Positions 56,642 through 64,000 of a stretch of DNA of 64,000 nt are shown in pieces. Origin of the DNA: Bacteroidia bacterium (GTDB lineage: Bacteria > Bacteroidota > Bacteroidia > Flavobacteriales > Flavobacteriaceae); contig JAUIBP010000008.1 of assembly GCA_030427735.1 (NCBI GenBank), positions 97,859 through 161,858 on the forward strand, in the 5' to 3' direction. Each line of letters opens with the position of its first letter. Positions within the stretch are counted from its first letter, which is position 1. Below the pieces are notes generated by a model that was given only the letters and a program-made list of their open reading frames with translations, did no database searches and had not been told where the DNA came from. Made by a program: the position numbers and the translations under genes.

Positions 56642-56940
56642 TGGTAGAGGTGACGCAAGAACAGATTGACGCTTGGAAAGCACAGTATGGCGATTGTATT
56701 TGGCGTATTCCTTTAGAGACAGGAGAAGTGTGTTATGTACGTTCTCCTAGAATTAAAGAGATTGAAGCAGTACAACCATTATTGCAGGCAGGCAAATTTA
56801 TAACCTACAATACAACACTTTTTAAAACGTGTTTTTTAGGTGGTGACGATGTTACGGCAAACGAAACTAAGCTTACCGCAGCAGCTTCAAAAATGATGGA
56901 AACCGTAGAGACTGTTTCCGCAGGCCTGGAAAAGCTTTAG
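56641..56940 (+). CDS. Tail assembly chaperone, zero-frame product
   Basis: 99 residues, MVEVTQEQIDAWKAQYGDCI; the frame ends at 56940. Position between tube and tape measure is that of lambda G-like chaperones, which have a -1 frameshift to a longer product. The frame at -1 is open from 56871 to 57188 and carries the next gene. The candidate slip sequence GGAAAAG (56928-56934) is directly before the stop. Confidence 0.75.
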   Translation: MVEVTQEQIDAWKAQYGDCIWRIPLETGEVCYVRSPRIKEIEAVQPLLQAGKFITYNTTLFKTCFLGGDDVTANETKLTAAASKMMETVETVSAGLEKL

Positions 56941-56951
56941 CGGGCAGTTCT

Positions 56952-57188
56952 TTGGAGTGGGTGCAAGATGTACCTGCTCCCGAAACTGCTCGAAAACCCA
57001 ATAACGTTTCAGAAAAGGAGTGGTGTAAGCTCATGTTTGAATGGACCAGTTGGCTACGTCAAACAAATATATCATTAAGGTATTATCTAAACATAGATCC
57101 TTACACGCTTACAGAACAAGAATGGGCAATGCGTGTAGTGGAGTTACGATGGATTAGGTTAGAAGAAAACAAGCAATACCAAAAATAA
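56952..57188 (+). CDS. Tail assembly chaperone, probable -1 frameshift extension
   Basis: 78 residues from a TTG, SLEWVQDVPAPETARKPNN to QYQK, ending 57188. No ATG or good leader is present; reading instead by -1 frameshift from the previous gene, starting at the GGAAAAG heptamer, joins LEK to ALAGSSLEWV. As in lambda G/GT, the fusion would bind the tape measure during tail assembly. Which of separate start or frameshift operates cannot be settled by sequence. Confidence 0.65.
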   Translation: MEWVQDVPAPETARKPNNVSEKEWCKLMFEWTSWLRQTNISLRYYLNIDPYTLTEQEWAMRVVELRWIRLEENKQYQK

Positions 57189-57363
57189 GGTAAACCAGAC
57201 TCCAGATAAACGCTAAGGCGAAAGCTAATATTGGCCTTTCGCTTTTTATACTAAATGCAATAACAAAAGGAAATACAGGCATAAGCAAGGTGCTAAAAAG
57301 CTTAGTAGACCAACGCTTAAAAGTTAATAACAAACCCAGAAGTATTATAATCGTTACAACCAC
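57154..57363 (-). CDS. Possible small antisense membrane protein
   Basis: 69 residues on the minus strand in the only gap of the tail operon (57189-57366): MVVTIIILLGLLLTFKRW, then LLMPVFPFVIAFSIK and ILAFALAFIWSLVYLIFGI, about three hydrophobic segments. It starts 4 bases before the tape measure gene on the other strand. Composition is that of a real membrane protein, but antisense position lowers confidence. Confidence 0.35.
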   Translation of the reverse strand: MVVTIIILLGLLLTFKRWSTKLFSTLLMPVFPFVIAFSIKSERPILAFALAFIWSLVYLIFGIACFLLT

Positions 57364-57366
57364 GGT

Positions 57367-59292
57367 ATGGCTAATTTATTAGAATATACATTAAGTTTAA
57401 AGGATCAGATGAGTGCTAATTTACAAAAAATTGGTGTGAACTCTGATGCTGCATTAAACATATTCGCAAAGTTAGAAACCCAGACCAAAGAAGTAGACCG
57501 TATTATGAAAGGTACGGGCAATTCTGTTGGAGCGTTACAAAGAAAGCTTGAACATTTAAAAAGTGAACGCGACTGGATTCCGCAGTCCAACATTCAAGGC
57601 ATTCGAAAATACAATACCGAAATAAAACGCCTTACTTCAGAAATAAACAAGTTCGAGAACATTAATGGTAGTCGTACTAAACGCTGGTTTCAAGATGCGT
57701 TTAGCCAGATACCAATGTCAGGTTTGTTGACCAATCCGCTAGTAATGGGCGGCCTTGCCGTTGGTAAGTCGTTGCGTGTTGGTATAGAACAAGAAATGCA
57801 ACAAACGTCTTTTGAAGTGCTTTTAGGAGGCGAAGACGCTGCCAAAGATATGATGCAGGAAATTAGTGAATACGCTAAGAAAACACCATACAAAAAACTA
57901 GGCTTGGGCGATGCTACTAAAACCATGCTGGGTTTTGGAATTGCTCAAGAAAAGATTATGCCAAGCTTAAAGGCTATTGGAGACGTTGCCATGGGCGACG
58001 CCAACAAAATGCGTTCGTTAGCTTTGGCCTATTCGCAAATGAGTAGTACGGGCAAGCTAACCGGACAGGATCTACTTCAAATGATTAATGCAGGGTTTAA
58101 TCCCTTAAACGAAATTTCTAAGCAAACAGGCAAAAGTATAGGCGATCTAAAAGAGGATATGTCCAAAGGGGCTATTTCTGCCGAAATGGTAGAAAAGGCC
58201 TTCATATCTGCAACTTCTGAAGGTGGCCAGTTTAACGGTATGGCCGATAAAATGAGCCGAACATTAGGCGGTCGTTTTAGTACGCTTATGGATAGCCTAG
58301 AAGAAAAGTTCTTAGCACTTTTTGGAGTGATACAACCTGTTGCTAGTGCCTTGTTAGATTTAGGTATTAACGGTTTAGATGCAGTGGGTTCTGGCATGGC
58401 TTATTTAGTAGATCAGTTTAAAGAAGGCAATCCCATTATCCTTATGGCTACAGGTTTAATACTAAGTATGGCGACAGCTATGACGGTAATGAAAATAGCA
58501 ACCATGGTGCAAACAACCTGGACAGGTTTGTTAACTCTAGCTAATAACATGCAAACGGCATCATGGTGGCAACTTAATGCCGCTATGTTGGCTAATCCTG
58601 TAACATGGATAATTGCGGGCGTGGTTGCGCTTATAGGCCTTATCGGGTATTTAATATATAAAATAGATGGTTGGGGTGAAGCTTGGAACAATACGGTTAG
58701 CGGTATTAAATCGCTTTGGGGCGCTTATATGAGTTTTGTTAAACTAGAATGGTTAAGTGGGGAACATCTTATTCTTTCGGGGATTGATGCGATAAAAGTT
58801 GCCTGGTATAAACTTAAAGGCCTTTGGGATGAAGACGGGGCGCAAGCTGGTTTAGCTCAAATACAAAGAGAAAGTAACGATCGCTTAAAAGCTATAGAAA
58901 ACACTAGAAAACGCTTAATCGAGCAAGGCCAAGAGTCTGCTGGTGCTTTTGTAGCTGGTTTTAATAGTTTGTCTGTAAACGATAAATCGTTGGGCGATAT
59001 TAAAAACGATGTAATGAGTCGTTTAGGTATTGCACCTCCAAAAACACCAGGGACACAAGGGCAAGTTAATACCGGTTTAAATACAAATAACACCAATACC
59101 AATAAAAAAACCAATACGGCAACCGTTACAGGTGGCACAAAACACAATTACATCACCATAAGTTTAGAAAATCTTATAGGGATATTAAACATAAAAGGCG
59201 ACGATTTTAAAGACAGTGCCAAGCAAATGCAAGATCAAAGTGTAGATGCTTTGGTAAGAACTTTAGCGATGGCCACAACAGCAGGAAGTTAA
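57367..59292 (+). CDS. Tail tape measure protein
   Basis: 641 residues. N-terminal coiled coil (about 1-110), then TMP-like core LRVGIEQEMQQTSFEVLLGG, GQDLLQMINAGFNPLNEISK, SKGAISAEMVEKAFISAT, characteristic of the tape measure N-terminal domain; hydrophobic helices at about 355-440 (LMATGLILSMATAMTVMKI; NPVTWIIAGVVALIGLIGYLI) and a Thr/Asn-rich tail. Sets tail length and helps DNA passage. The length predicts a moderately short tail. Confidence 0.92.
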   Translation: MANLLEYTLSLKDQMSANLQKIGVNSDAALNIFAKLETQTKEVDRIMKGTGNSVGALQRKLEHLKSERDWIPQSNIQGIRKYNTEIKRLTSEINKFENINGSRTKRWFQDAFSQIPMSGLLTNPLVMGGLAVGKSLRVGIEQEMQQTSFEVLLGGEDAAKDMMQEISEYAKKTPYKKLGLGDATKTMLGFGIAQEKIMPSLKAIGDVAMGDANKMRSLALAYSQMSSTGKLTGQDLLQMINAGFNPLNEISKQTGKSIGDLKEDMSKGAISAEMVEKAFISATSEGGQFNGMADKMSRTLGGRFSTLMDSLEEKFLALFGVIQPVASALLDLGINGLDAVGSGMAYLVDQFKEGNPIILMATGLILSMATAMTVMKIATMVQTTWTGLLTLANNMQTASWWQLNAAMLANPVTWIIAGVVALIGLIGYLIYKIDGWGEAWNNTVSGIKSLWGAYMSFVKLEWLSGEHLILSGIDAIKVAWYKLKGLWDEDGAQAGLAQIQRESNDRLKAIENTRKRLIEQGQESAGAFVAGFNSLSVNDKSLGDIKNDVMSRLGIAPPKTPGTQGQVNTGLNTNNTNTNKKTNTATVTGGTKHNYITISLENLIGILNIKGDDFKDSAKQMQDQSVDALVRTLAMATTAGS

Positions 59293-59954
59293 TGGAATTA
59301 GATAAAAGAGGCTTATTGTTTTCGAGTTTGGTAGGGGTAAAGCCTACCCAACGTTTACAAGTGGTTCAAAACGAGTTGAGCAAACACGTTTTGCCACCTA
59401 TACCGTTTTTAGGCTTTACAAACCAGAGCCGAGTGGAACCATCAAATTATAATGTAGATGGAGCCTTGTGGCAAGCCGATAACCCCACAGCAGAAAGCGA
59501 CCAGTTTTTCCCGTTTTACTTTGTGGGCGACGACGGAGTAAAGTATCTATTGCCTTACGAACCTATGTTAAACATTAAGGGTAAGAACACCATAGTAAGA
59601 CGCCATGTAGCAAAATCTAAAACCCCAGAGGGTCAGATTTTAGGAGGTAGTATTAAAGAGCGTTGGACGCAGGGCGATTATGAAATTACTATTACAGGTG
59701 TGTTAATAGGCAGTTTGTTAACTGGCGATGTTTCCGATTGTTTTCCCATTGAAGATTTTGAACGTTTACGCGATTTTATGATTGCTCCTAGAAGTTTAAA
59801 GGTGTTTTGCGAGCCTTTGCAGCTTCTAGGCATTAACCAAATTGTTATAGAAGAATTTAGTTATCCGTTCACCAAAGGCGAAAATGTACAGGCTTACGAG
59901 ATTAAGGCGTACAGCGATTTTGATTACAAATTATTACTAGACATAAGCGATTGA
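59292..59954 (+). CDS. Tail/baseplate protein (DUF6046-like)
   Basis: 220 residues, MELDKRGLLFSSLVGVKPTQ; middle TPEGQILGGSIKERWTQGDY and C-terminal EEFSYPFTKGENVQAYEIKA. Overlaps the tape measure stop by one base and lies where Mu-like phages have gp43-type DNA circulation or gp53-like proteins joining tube and baseplate. I recall the name DUF6046 for this type but not with certainty. Confidence 0.65.
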   Translation: MELDKRGLLFSSLVGVKPTQRLQVVQNELSKHVLPPIPFLGFTNQSRVEPSNYNVDGALWQADNPTAESDQFFPFYFVGDDGVKYLLPYEPMLNIKGKNTIVRRHVAKSKTPEGQILGGSIKERWTQGDYEITITGVLIGSLLTGDVSDCFPIEDFERLRDFMIAPRSLKVFCEPLQLLGINQIVIEEFSYPFTKGENVQAYEIKAYSDFDYKLLLDISD

Positions 59955-60085
59955 TGATTGAATTTATTTACGACCCAATTTTAGGATTACGATGTTTCAA
60001 AATTGAAGCCCCTAAAGTGTATAACTCCAGATCAAAAAAAAGAAGACAACCGCGTGCTAAACATAGATTGGTACATAGAATTTAA
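59954..60085 (+). CDS. Small overlapping frame between baseplate genes
   Basis: 43 codons, MIEFIYDPILGLRCFKIEAP then a very basic end (SKKRRQPRAKHRLVHRI). The ATG overlaps the previous stop (TGATG), suggesting coupled translation; it overlaps the next gene by 83 bases. It may be a bona fide small protein or only a relay for the TTG start at 60003. Confidence 0.4.
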   Translation: MIEFIYDPILGLRCFKIEAPKVYNSRSKKRRQPRAKHRLVHRI

Positions 60086-61025
60086 GAATACCGAAGGCAG
60101 ACGCTATCAGTTGGCATTATTGGCAGAATGCGAAATAATCTCTAGTGTAGATAATTTGGCAGATACCGCCACTATTGTATTGCCCGAAGCAGTTATGAAC
60201 GACCCTATAAATTTTGAAAATAAAATAGGTCGTGGTACCGAGGTACTTATTAAAATGGGTTACGATAACCAGTTAGAAACTGAATTTGTCGGTTTTATTC
60301 AGGATATTACAAATAGCGATAGTTCTTTAAAAATACTGTGTGAAGATGCTTTGTTTTTGTTTCGTGTGGGTGTTCCAGACGTTGAGCTTAAACCTACAAG
60401 CGTTACAAGTATTGCACAATATGTAATAGATCATATTGATGCATCGTATAAAGTGGAATGCAATTTTGATGTGAATTACGAAAAATTCATCATACACCAG
60501 GCAACGGGTTACGATGTGCTTAAAAAGCTTCAAGACGAAACCAAAGCCAATATCTATTTTGATACGGTTAATAAGGTGTTGCACATTCACCCGCCATACA
60601 TACAAAAAGGCGGTGAGGTGTTTTATACCATGCAAAAAAACATTGAAAATTCCAGTTTAGAGTATAACAATAAGTTAGATGCTAAAGTAGAAGTAATAGT
60701 AGAAAGTACCGATGTAAAAGGGAATGTTAAACAGGTTTCGGCAGGTACAACTGGAGGTGATAAAATGACCTTAAAGGTTGGTGCAATGGATGAAGCTTCT
60801 ATGCAACGTGTAGCAGATGCCGAATTAATAAAACATAGCTCGGCAGGTTACGAAGGTAGTTTCGACACATGGTTGGTTCCAGTATGTAAGCCAACCTATT
60901 CCGCAAGAATAAAAGATGAAGATTATCCCGAAAAAACAGCGTGGTATTACGTGAAAAGTGTAACCACAAGTTTAAGCGCGGCGGGCGGTAAGCGCACCAT
61001 AACACCAGGAATAAAATTAAGCTAA
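60003..61025 (+). CDS. Baseplate hub protein (gpD/gp44-like)
   Basis: 340 residues from TTG 60003; next in-frame ATG is far downstream. The pattern TATIVLPEAV, RGTEVLIKMGYDNQLETEFVGF and QDITNSDSSLKILCEDALFLF is that of the late-control D/hub family, and the C-terminal region VTTSLSAAGGKRTITPGIKL is typical. Forms the hub below the tube. A short upstream frame may couple its translation. Confidence 0.82.
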   Translation: MKPLKCITPDQKKEDNRVLNIDWYIEFKNTEGRRYQLALLAECEIISSVDNLADTATIVLPEAVMNDPINFENKIGRGTEVLIKMGYDNQLETEFVGFIQDITNSDSSLKILCEDALFLFRVGVPDVELKPTSVTSIAQYVIDHIDASYKVECNFDVNYEKFIIHQATGYDVLKKLQDETKANIYFDTVNKVLHIHPPYIQKGGEVFYTMQKNIENSSLEYNNKLDAKVEVIVESTDVKGNVKQVSAGTTGGDKMTLKVGAMDEASMQRVADAELIKHSSAGYEGSFDTWLVPVCKPTYSARIKDEDYPEKTAWYYVKSVTTSLSAAGGKRTITPGIKLS

Positions 61026-61528
61026 TGCCAGACGTAACAGAAATAAAAAGATTATTGCGCGAAATAGTGGGGGCAAACCCCAATTTACCTATTCCGGCAA
61101 AGGTGTTAAACGTGGCTGGCGACGTGTGTACAGTTGAGCTAAAAGGCGGCTTGCAGCTAAGCGATGTAAAGCTAAAAGCAACCAGTAACGAAAACGAAAG
61201 CTTTGTCCTGGTAACACCAAAGGTCAATACTATGGTTTTGTTGTTGAGTCTTAGCGGAAAGCTGGACAATTTAACCATCATAAAAGTAGATGAAGTTGAA
61301 AAGATTGAACTCGTACAAGGCGATTTAAAAGTATTAGTTGACAGTAGCGATAATAAAATTGGAATTGAAAACGGCTCGTGTTCCATTAACGAGTTGTTTC
61401 AGGATTTAACCGACTTGTTAAAACAGTTTAAAGTGGTTACACCTTCTGGGCCGAGTACGGCGCTTACACCAGAAACATTATTGGCCGTAGAACAATTTGA
61501 AATAAAATTTAAAACACTTTTAAAATAG
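61025..61528 (+). CDS. Baseplate spike/puncturing protein (gpV/gp45-like)
   Basis: 167 residues, PDVTEIKRLLREIVGANPNL; central OB-like part IPAKVLNVAGDVCTVELKGG and VLVTPKVNTMVLLLSLSGK. The order after the hub and the OB/beta-rich content match spike proteins that pierce the outer membrane. Overlaps hub stop by one base (TAATG). Confidence 0.75.
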   Translation: MPDVTEIKRLLREIVGANPNLPIPAKVLNVAGDVCTVELKGGLQLSDVKLKATSNENESFVLVTPKVNTMVLLLSLSGKLDNLTIIKVDEVEKIELVQGDLKVLVDSSDNKIGIENGSCSINELFQDLTDLLKQFKVVTPSGPSTALTPETLLAVEQFEIKFKTLLK

Positions 61529-61869
61529 TGGGTAAAGATATAGGCATACAGGTTATAGATAATACAGATCAAGGCGATGTGTTGGATTTAAAGGTCCAGG
61601 TAAAACGCGATGCCGATAACAAAATAACTACTGGTTTGGTGGTAGGGCACACTTTAGAGCAAAACAAAGCCTTTTTGTTAATAGGTCAGCCCAACGATTT
61701 TAAAGAACAGCCCACTTTGGGCATTGGCTTTAACGATAATTTGTTAGACGATGAGTTGTTGGAGTACCGCCACAAGATTCGCGACCAGTTTTCGAGAGAC
61801 GGCCTAAAGATTAAAAAACTAGAACTGTACAACATAAATAAGGTGCAAATAGAAGCGTATTATGAGTAA
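61528..61869 (+). CDS. Baseplate gp46/gpW-like protein
   Basis: 113 residues starting GTG at 61528 (overlapping the previous stop), MGKDIGIQVIDNTDQGDVLD; contains KLELYNINKVQIEAYYE at the C-terminus. Position after the spike fits the gp25/gpW or Mu gp46 role in sheath initiation at the baseplate. By position only. Overlaps the next gene by 8 bases. Confidence 0.65.
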   Translation: MGKDIGIQVIDNTDQGDVLDLKVQVKRDADNKITTGLVVGHTLEQNKAFLLIGQPNDFKEQPTLGIGFNDNLLDDELLEYRHKIRDQFSRDGLKIKKLELYNINKVQIEAYYE

Positions 61870-62152
61870 GAACATGGTTAAACCAGGGCAATCGTTTTTA
61901 GATAAAACGGTACAACTTACGGGTAGTATAGATAACGTTTTGGCTATGGCCATATTAAACAATGTAGGTATTACAGATGTGTTAACCGTTGGCGGTAGTT
62001 TAAAAGCTTCTGGGGTAACCAAGCAAACGGTAGTAAGATTTTTTAATGCTGCTGAGCCTGCTACCTTGTTTACGGGGGCTACAGGCGGAGATATAACCGA
62101 TAATGACGGTATAGGATTTATGGCTATTGAAGATAATTTTATTGTAGGATGA
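61862..62152 (+). CDS. LysM-like small tail protein (P2 gpX-like)
   Basis: 96 residues with one LysM-like segment: VKPGQSFLDKTVQLTGSIDN then LNNVGITDVLTVGGSL. Small LysM tail proteins (P2 X) bind the peptidoglycan or the baseplate. Overlaps both neighbours (8 and 4 bases). Confidence 0.7.
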   Translation: MSKNMVKPGQSFLDKTVQLTGSIDNVLAMAILNNVGITDVLTVGGSLKASGVTKQTVVRFFNAAEPATLFTGATGGDITDNDGIGFMAIEDNFIVG

Positions 62153-63018
62153 GAAATAAACAGGACATAAAAAATACGATTACAGAAGCTTTTATAAGTA
62201 ATACCTATGTTGTAGAGGCTTATGGTTTAGACGTTTCTAAAACGTTTGCCGAACAATTTTCTTTAGTGAGTCTAGAGAATATTTTGTTCGATCTGATAAC
62301 GAATATTATTTATGTGTTGGAGCTGCTATTCGACCAGCACGAAAAAGAAGTAAATACCAGTTTGTTTGAACAGAAAAACGCGCGTTTACCTTGGTATAGA
62401 ACAATGTCGTTAAACTTTCAGTTCGGTTTCGATTTGGTAACCGACAAAGATTATTTTGATAATACCAATGCCACAGCCGACCAAATAGAGGCTAGTAAGG
62501 TTGTAAAATATGCCGCGGTAAACGAGAGTGTAGATGTAAGCCGTGTTGTGCTGAAAATTGCAGGCGAAACCAACCAAGAACTAGCACCAATTACAGACGA
62601 ACAGCGTATTGCGTTTAATGCGTATGTAGAGGAATTTAGACCCGCAGGCGTGCAAATAACCATTATAAATTATCTGCCCGATTTACTGTATTTAAACTTA
62701 AAAATATACTACGATCCGTTAGTTTTAAATGCTAATGGAATGGAAATTAAAACAGGGGAATATCCTGTGCAAAATGCCATTACAGATTATATGAAGCTCC
62801 TGCCTTTTGATGGTGAGTTTAACACCTTCGACTTTCTAAACTACATAAAAAATAACGCAGCGGGTGTAATTACGCCTGTTGCAGTAAACATAGAAACGGC
62901 ATGGATAGACCCAATGTTGAACGATTATGGTAGTCCGGTGTCTGTAGATGTAAAACGTATTCCGGAAAGCGGATATTTTAAAGTGGTAAACTTCGATAAT
63001 ATTGCTTATGTGGGATAA
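62149..63018 (+). CDS. Baseplate assembly protein J-like (gp47)
   Basis: 289 residues, MRNKQDIKNTITEAFISNTY, with FEQKNARLPWYRTMSLNFQF and VQNAITDYMKLLPFDGEFN plus the C-terminal ETAWIDPMLNDYGSPVSVD; wedge component of the baseplate by order and by the last-third pattern of gpJ-type proteins. Overlaps the previous and next genes by a few bases. Confidence 0.72.
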   Translation: MRNKQDIKNTITEAFISNTYVVEAYGLDVSKTFAEQFSLVSLENILFDLITNIIYVLELLFDQHEKEVNTSLFEQKNARLPWYRTMSLNFQFGFDLVTDKDYFDNTNATADQIEASKVVKYAAVNESVDVSRVVLKIAGETNQELAPITDEQRIAFNAYVEEFRPAGVQITIINYLPDLLYLNLKIYYDPLVLNANGMEIKTGEYPVQNAITDYMKLLPFDGEFNTFDFLNYIKNNAAGVITPVAVNIETAWIDPMLNDYGSPVSVDVKRIPESGYFKVVNFDNIAYVG

Positions 63019-63478
63019 ACTTAGCATTCAGTTATTGGCTTACAACCTGTTACCAACCTTTTTACGGAAACCCGTTTTAGGGGCTTTGGTTGAAGCTTTG
63101 GTAGCGCCATTGCGTAAGCTGTACGACGATTGGTATGCCATGCGGCAAGAACATTTATATCAGTTAGAACATACATGGCAAGTTTGTTATATGCGTGGTG
63201 CCTTGAACGATGAGTTTGATCCATCTGATAGACGCATTTATATAGATGGTACAGGAGGTTCGGCCGCAAAAACATATATCTATACACCAGGAGAAAACCA
63301 AACAAAATATTTAGGGAAACTCTGGTTGTATCAGTCGTTAGAGTTTGCTGGTGGTGCAGATTTTTTGGTGTACGTGCCTAAGTCTATTGTAGCCAATCAC
63401 GGTTACGAGGTGCGGGCAATGATAGATTTTTACAGATTGGGCGGAAAACGCTATTTAATTATAGAAACATTAGGGTAA
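63008..63478 (+). CDS. Baseplate/tail protein (gp48/gpI-like)
   Basis: 156 residues from ATG 63008 inside the gp47-like end (11-base overlap). MWDKLSIQLLAYNLLPTFLR is a typical beginning of tail protein I-like proteins; C-terminal RYLIIETLG. Connects baseplate to tail fibres in related phages. Followed by the fibre gene, overlapping by one base (TAATG). Confidence 0.65.
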   Translation: MWDKLSIQLLAYNLLPTFLRKPVLGALVEALVAPLRKLYDDWYAMRQEHLYQLEHTWQVCYMRGALNDEFDPSDRRIYIDGTGGSAAKTYIYTPGENQTKYLGKLWLYQSLEFAGGADFLVYVPKSIVANHGYEVRAMIDFYRLGGKRYLIIETLG

Positions 63479-64000
63479 TGAATAAACAGAATTTTTTACA
63501 AACAGGAGGGTTTCCTTTAGAGACAGATACTCTAGATGCTATGCAAACCGCATACGGGTTGTTTAATGCTTTGGGTGCCATTGCTGGTGATAAGGCTATT
63601 ATAAAAGGCTGCGAAGTAAATGGTAGTACCGTTGCTAACGGTGTAGTTTATTTAAATGGCGAAGTATTCGAGTTTCGTGGTGGAGCTGTTCAATCTACAG
63701 TTCGGGTAATACAGGAAGTAAGTAGCAAACAGTTTGAAAACGGGCAGGCTAAAGAAGTATTATATACGCGCTATGTAACCTTTGCTTCAGGAACTGGCGC
63801 TATAAATTGGAGCGATTTTAAACGTGCTGGTACCTTGTTGGATTTAGCGAGTCGCATCCTACCGCCAAACACCAACCCACAATTATACAGCGGTTCTGTG
63901 GCCAGCATTCCTACAGGCTGGCAACTATGCGACGGTACCAATGGCACTCCCGATTTACGTGGGCGTTTTATAGTAGGCTACCATTCAACAGACACCGATT
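63478..64000 (+). CDS. Tail-collar fibre protein, 5' part (cut by right edge)
   Basis: 174 codons visible, frame open to the window end. Starts MNKQNFLQTGGFPLETDTLD; the visible C-terminal part IPTGWQLCDGTNGTPDLRGR then FIVGYH is the phage tail-collar motif (GW..CDG..GTPDLRGRF). It is the receptor-binding fibre or its base. Rest of fibre, DNA modification genes and right end lie beyond the window. Confidence 0.85.
   Translation, partial: MNKQNFLQTGGFPLETDTLDAMQTAYGLFNALGAIAGDKAIIKGCEVNGSTVANGVVYLNGEVFEFRGGAVQSTVRVIQEVSSKQFENGQAKEVLYTRYVTFASGTGAINWSDFKRAGTLLDLASRILPPNTNPQLYSGSVASIPTGWQLCDGTNGTPDLRGRFIVGYHSTDTD

Noticed and set aside
1..64000. CRISPR array
   Set aside because: No regularly spaced 25-40 base repeats with unique spacers were seen; the 11- and 12-base tandem repeats have no spacers.

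Overview
The window comes from an AT-rich member of the Bacteroidota, most likely a marine Flavobacteriaceae. Evidence: many promoter elements of the form TAnnTTTG, almost no Shine-Dalgarno motifs, a PspC/PadR pair, a split transketolase, a FKBP lipoprotein with acidic calcium-binding-type repeats, and proteins rich in Asn/Lys/Ile. It has two halves: host chromosome (about 1-30.8 kb) and a Mu-like transposable prophage (about 31 kb to beyond the right edge).

Host half. Two aconitases stand in tandem (AcnB-type, cut by the left edge, then a mitochondrial-type enzyme). They are followed by a TlpA-like thioredoxin, a minus-strand tRNA cluster (Lys-TTT, Leu-GAG, Lys-TTT; the Lys units are a duplication with promoter), shikimate kinase, a PyrR-like phosphoribosyltransferase, an S4 RNA-binding protein and a FKBP lipoprotein. 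Next come an outer-membrane barrel protein, split transketolase, and tgt, an LptF/G permease and a DMT exporter in one run, then accA, dnaB and a secreted unknown. At 17.5-23.2 kb lies a galactose locus: galK-galT-glycoside hydrolase on the minus strand, diverging from a NrtR-like Nudix regulator. A large perfect inverted repeat sits between them, and a second copy of its core lies 3' of the regulator. The host half ends with a YtxH/holin-like membrane trio, trxB, an S9 prolyl oligopeptidase, and a PadR-PspC-DUF4870 group.

Prophage half. A CI/S24-type repressor (minus) faces an early operon (plus) across overlapping face-to-face promoters. The early operon holds a possible Ner-like protein, the MuA-type DDE transposase, a MuB-type ATPase, a second P-loop ATPase, a DUF3164 protein and many small proteins, several with zinc ribbons. 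An AT-rich two-gene cassette on the opposite strand (41.8-43.3 kb: a soluble unknown plus a four-helix membrane protein) looks like cargo and is the best candidate here for an undescribed, possibly defensive, module. A short leader-peptide/terminator arrangement and a small HTH-like gene follow.

The virion genes form two divergent blocks around a regulatory gap at 51.26-51.44 kb. Leftward are small terminase, large terminase, DUF1320, DUF935 portal, MuF head protein, gpG-like and gp37-like proteins. Rightward are prohead protease/scaffold, capsid, holin, amidase, spanin-like protein, sheath, tube, frameshifted tail chaperones, tape measure, baseplate and a tail-collar fibre cut by the right edge. 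The MuF protein carries a C-terminal HExxH metallopeptidase-like domain. A small opposite-strand gene with its own promoter overlaps its 3' end, an arrangement like a phage-borne toxin and immunity protein. The right phage end is outside the window, so the exact ends and target duplication could not be determined.
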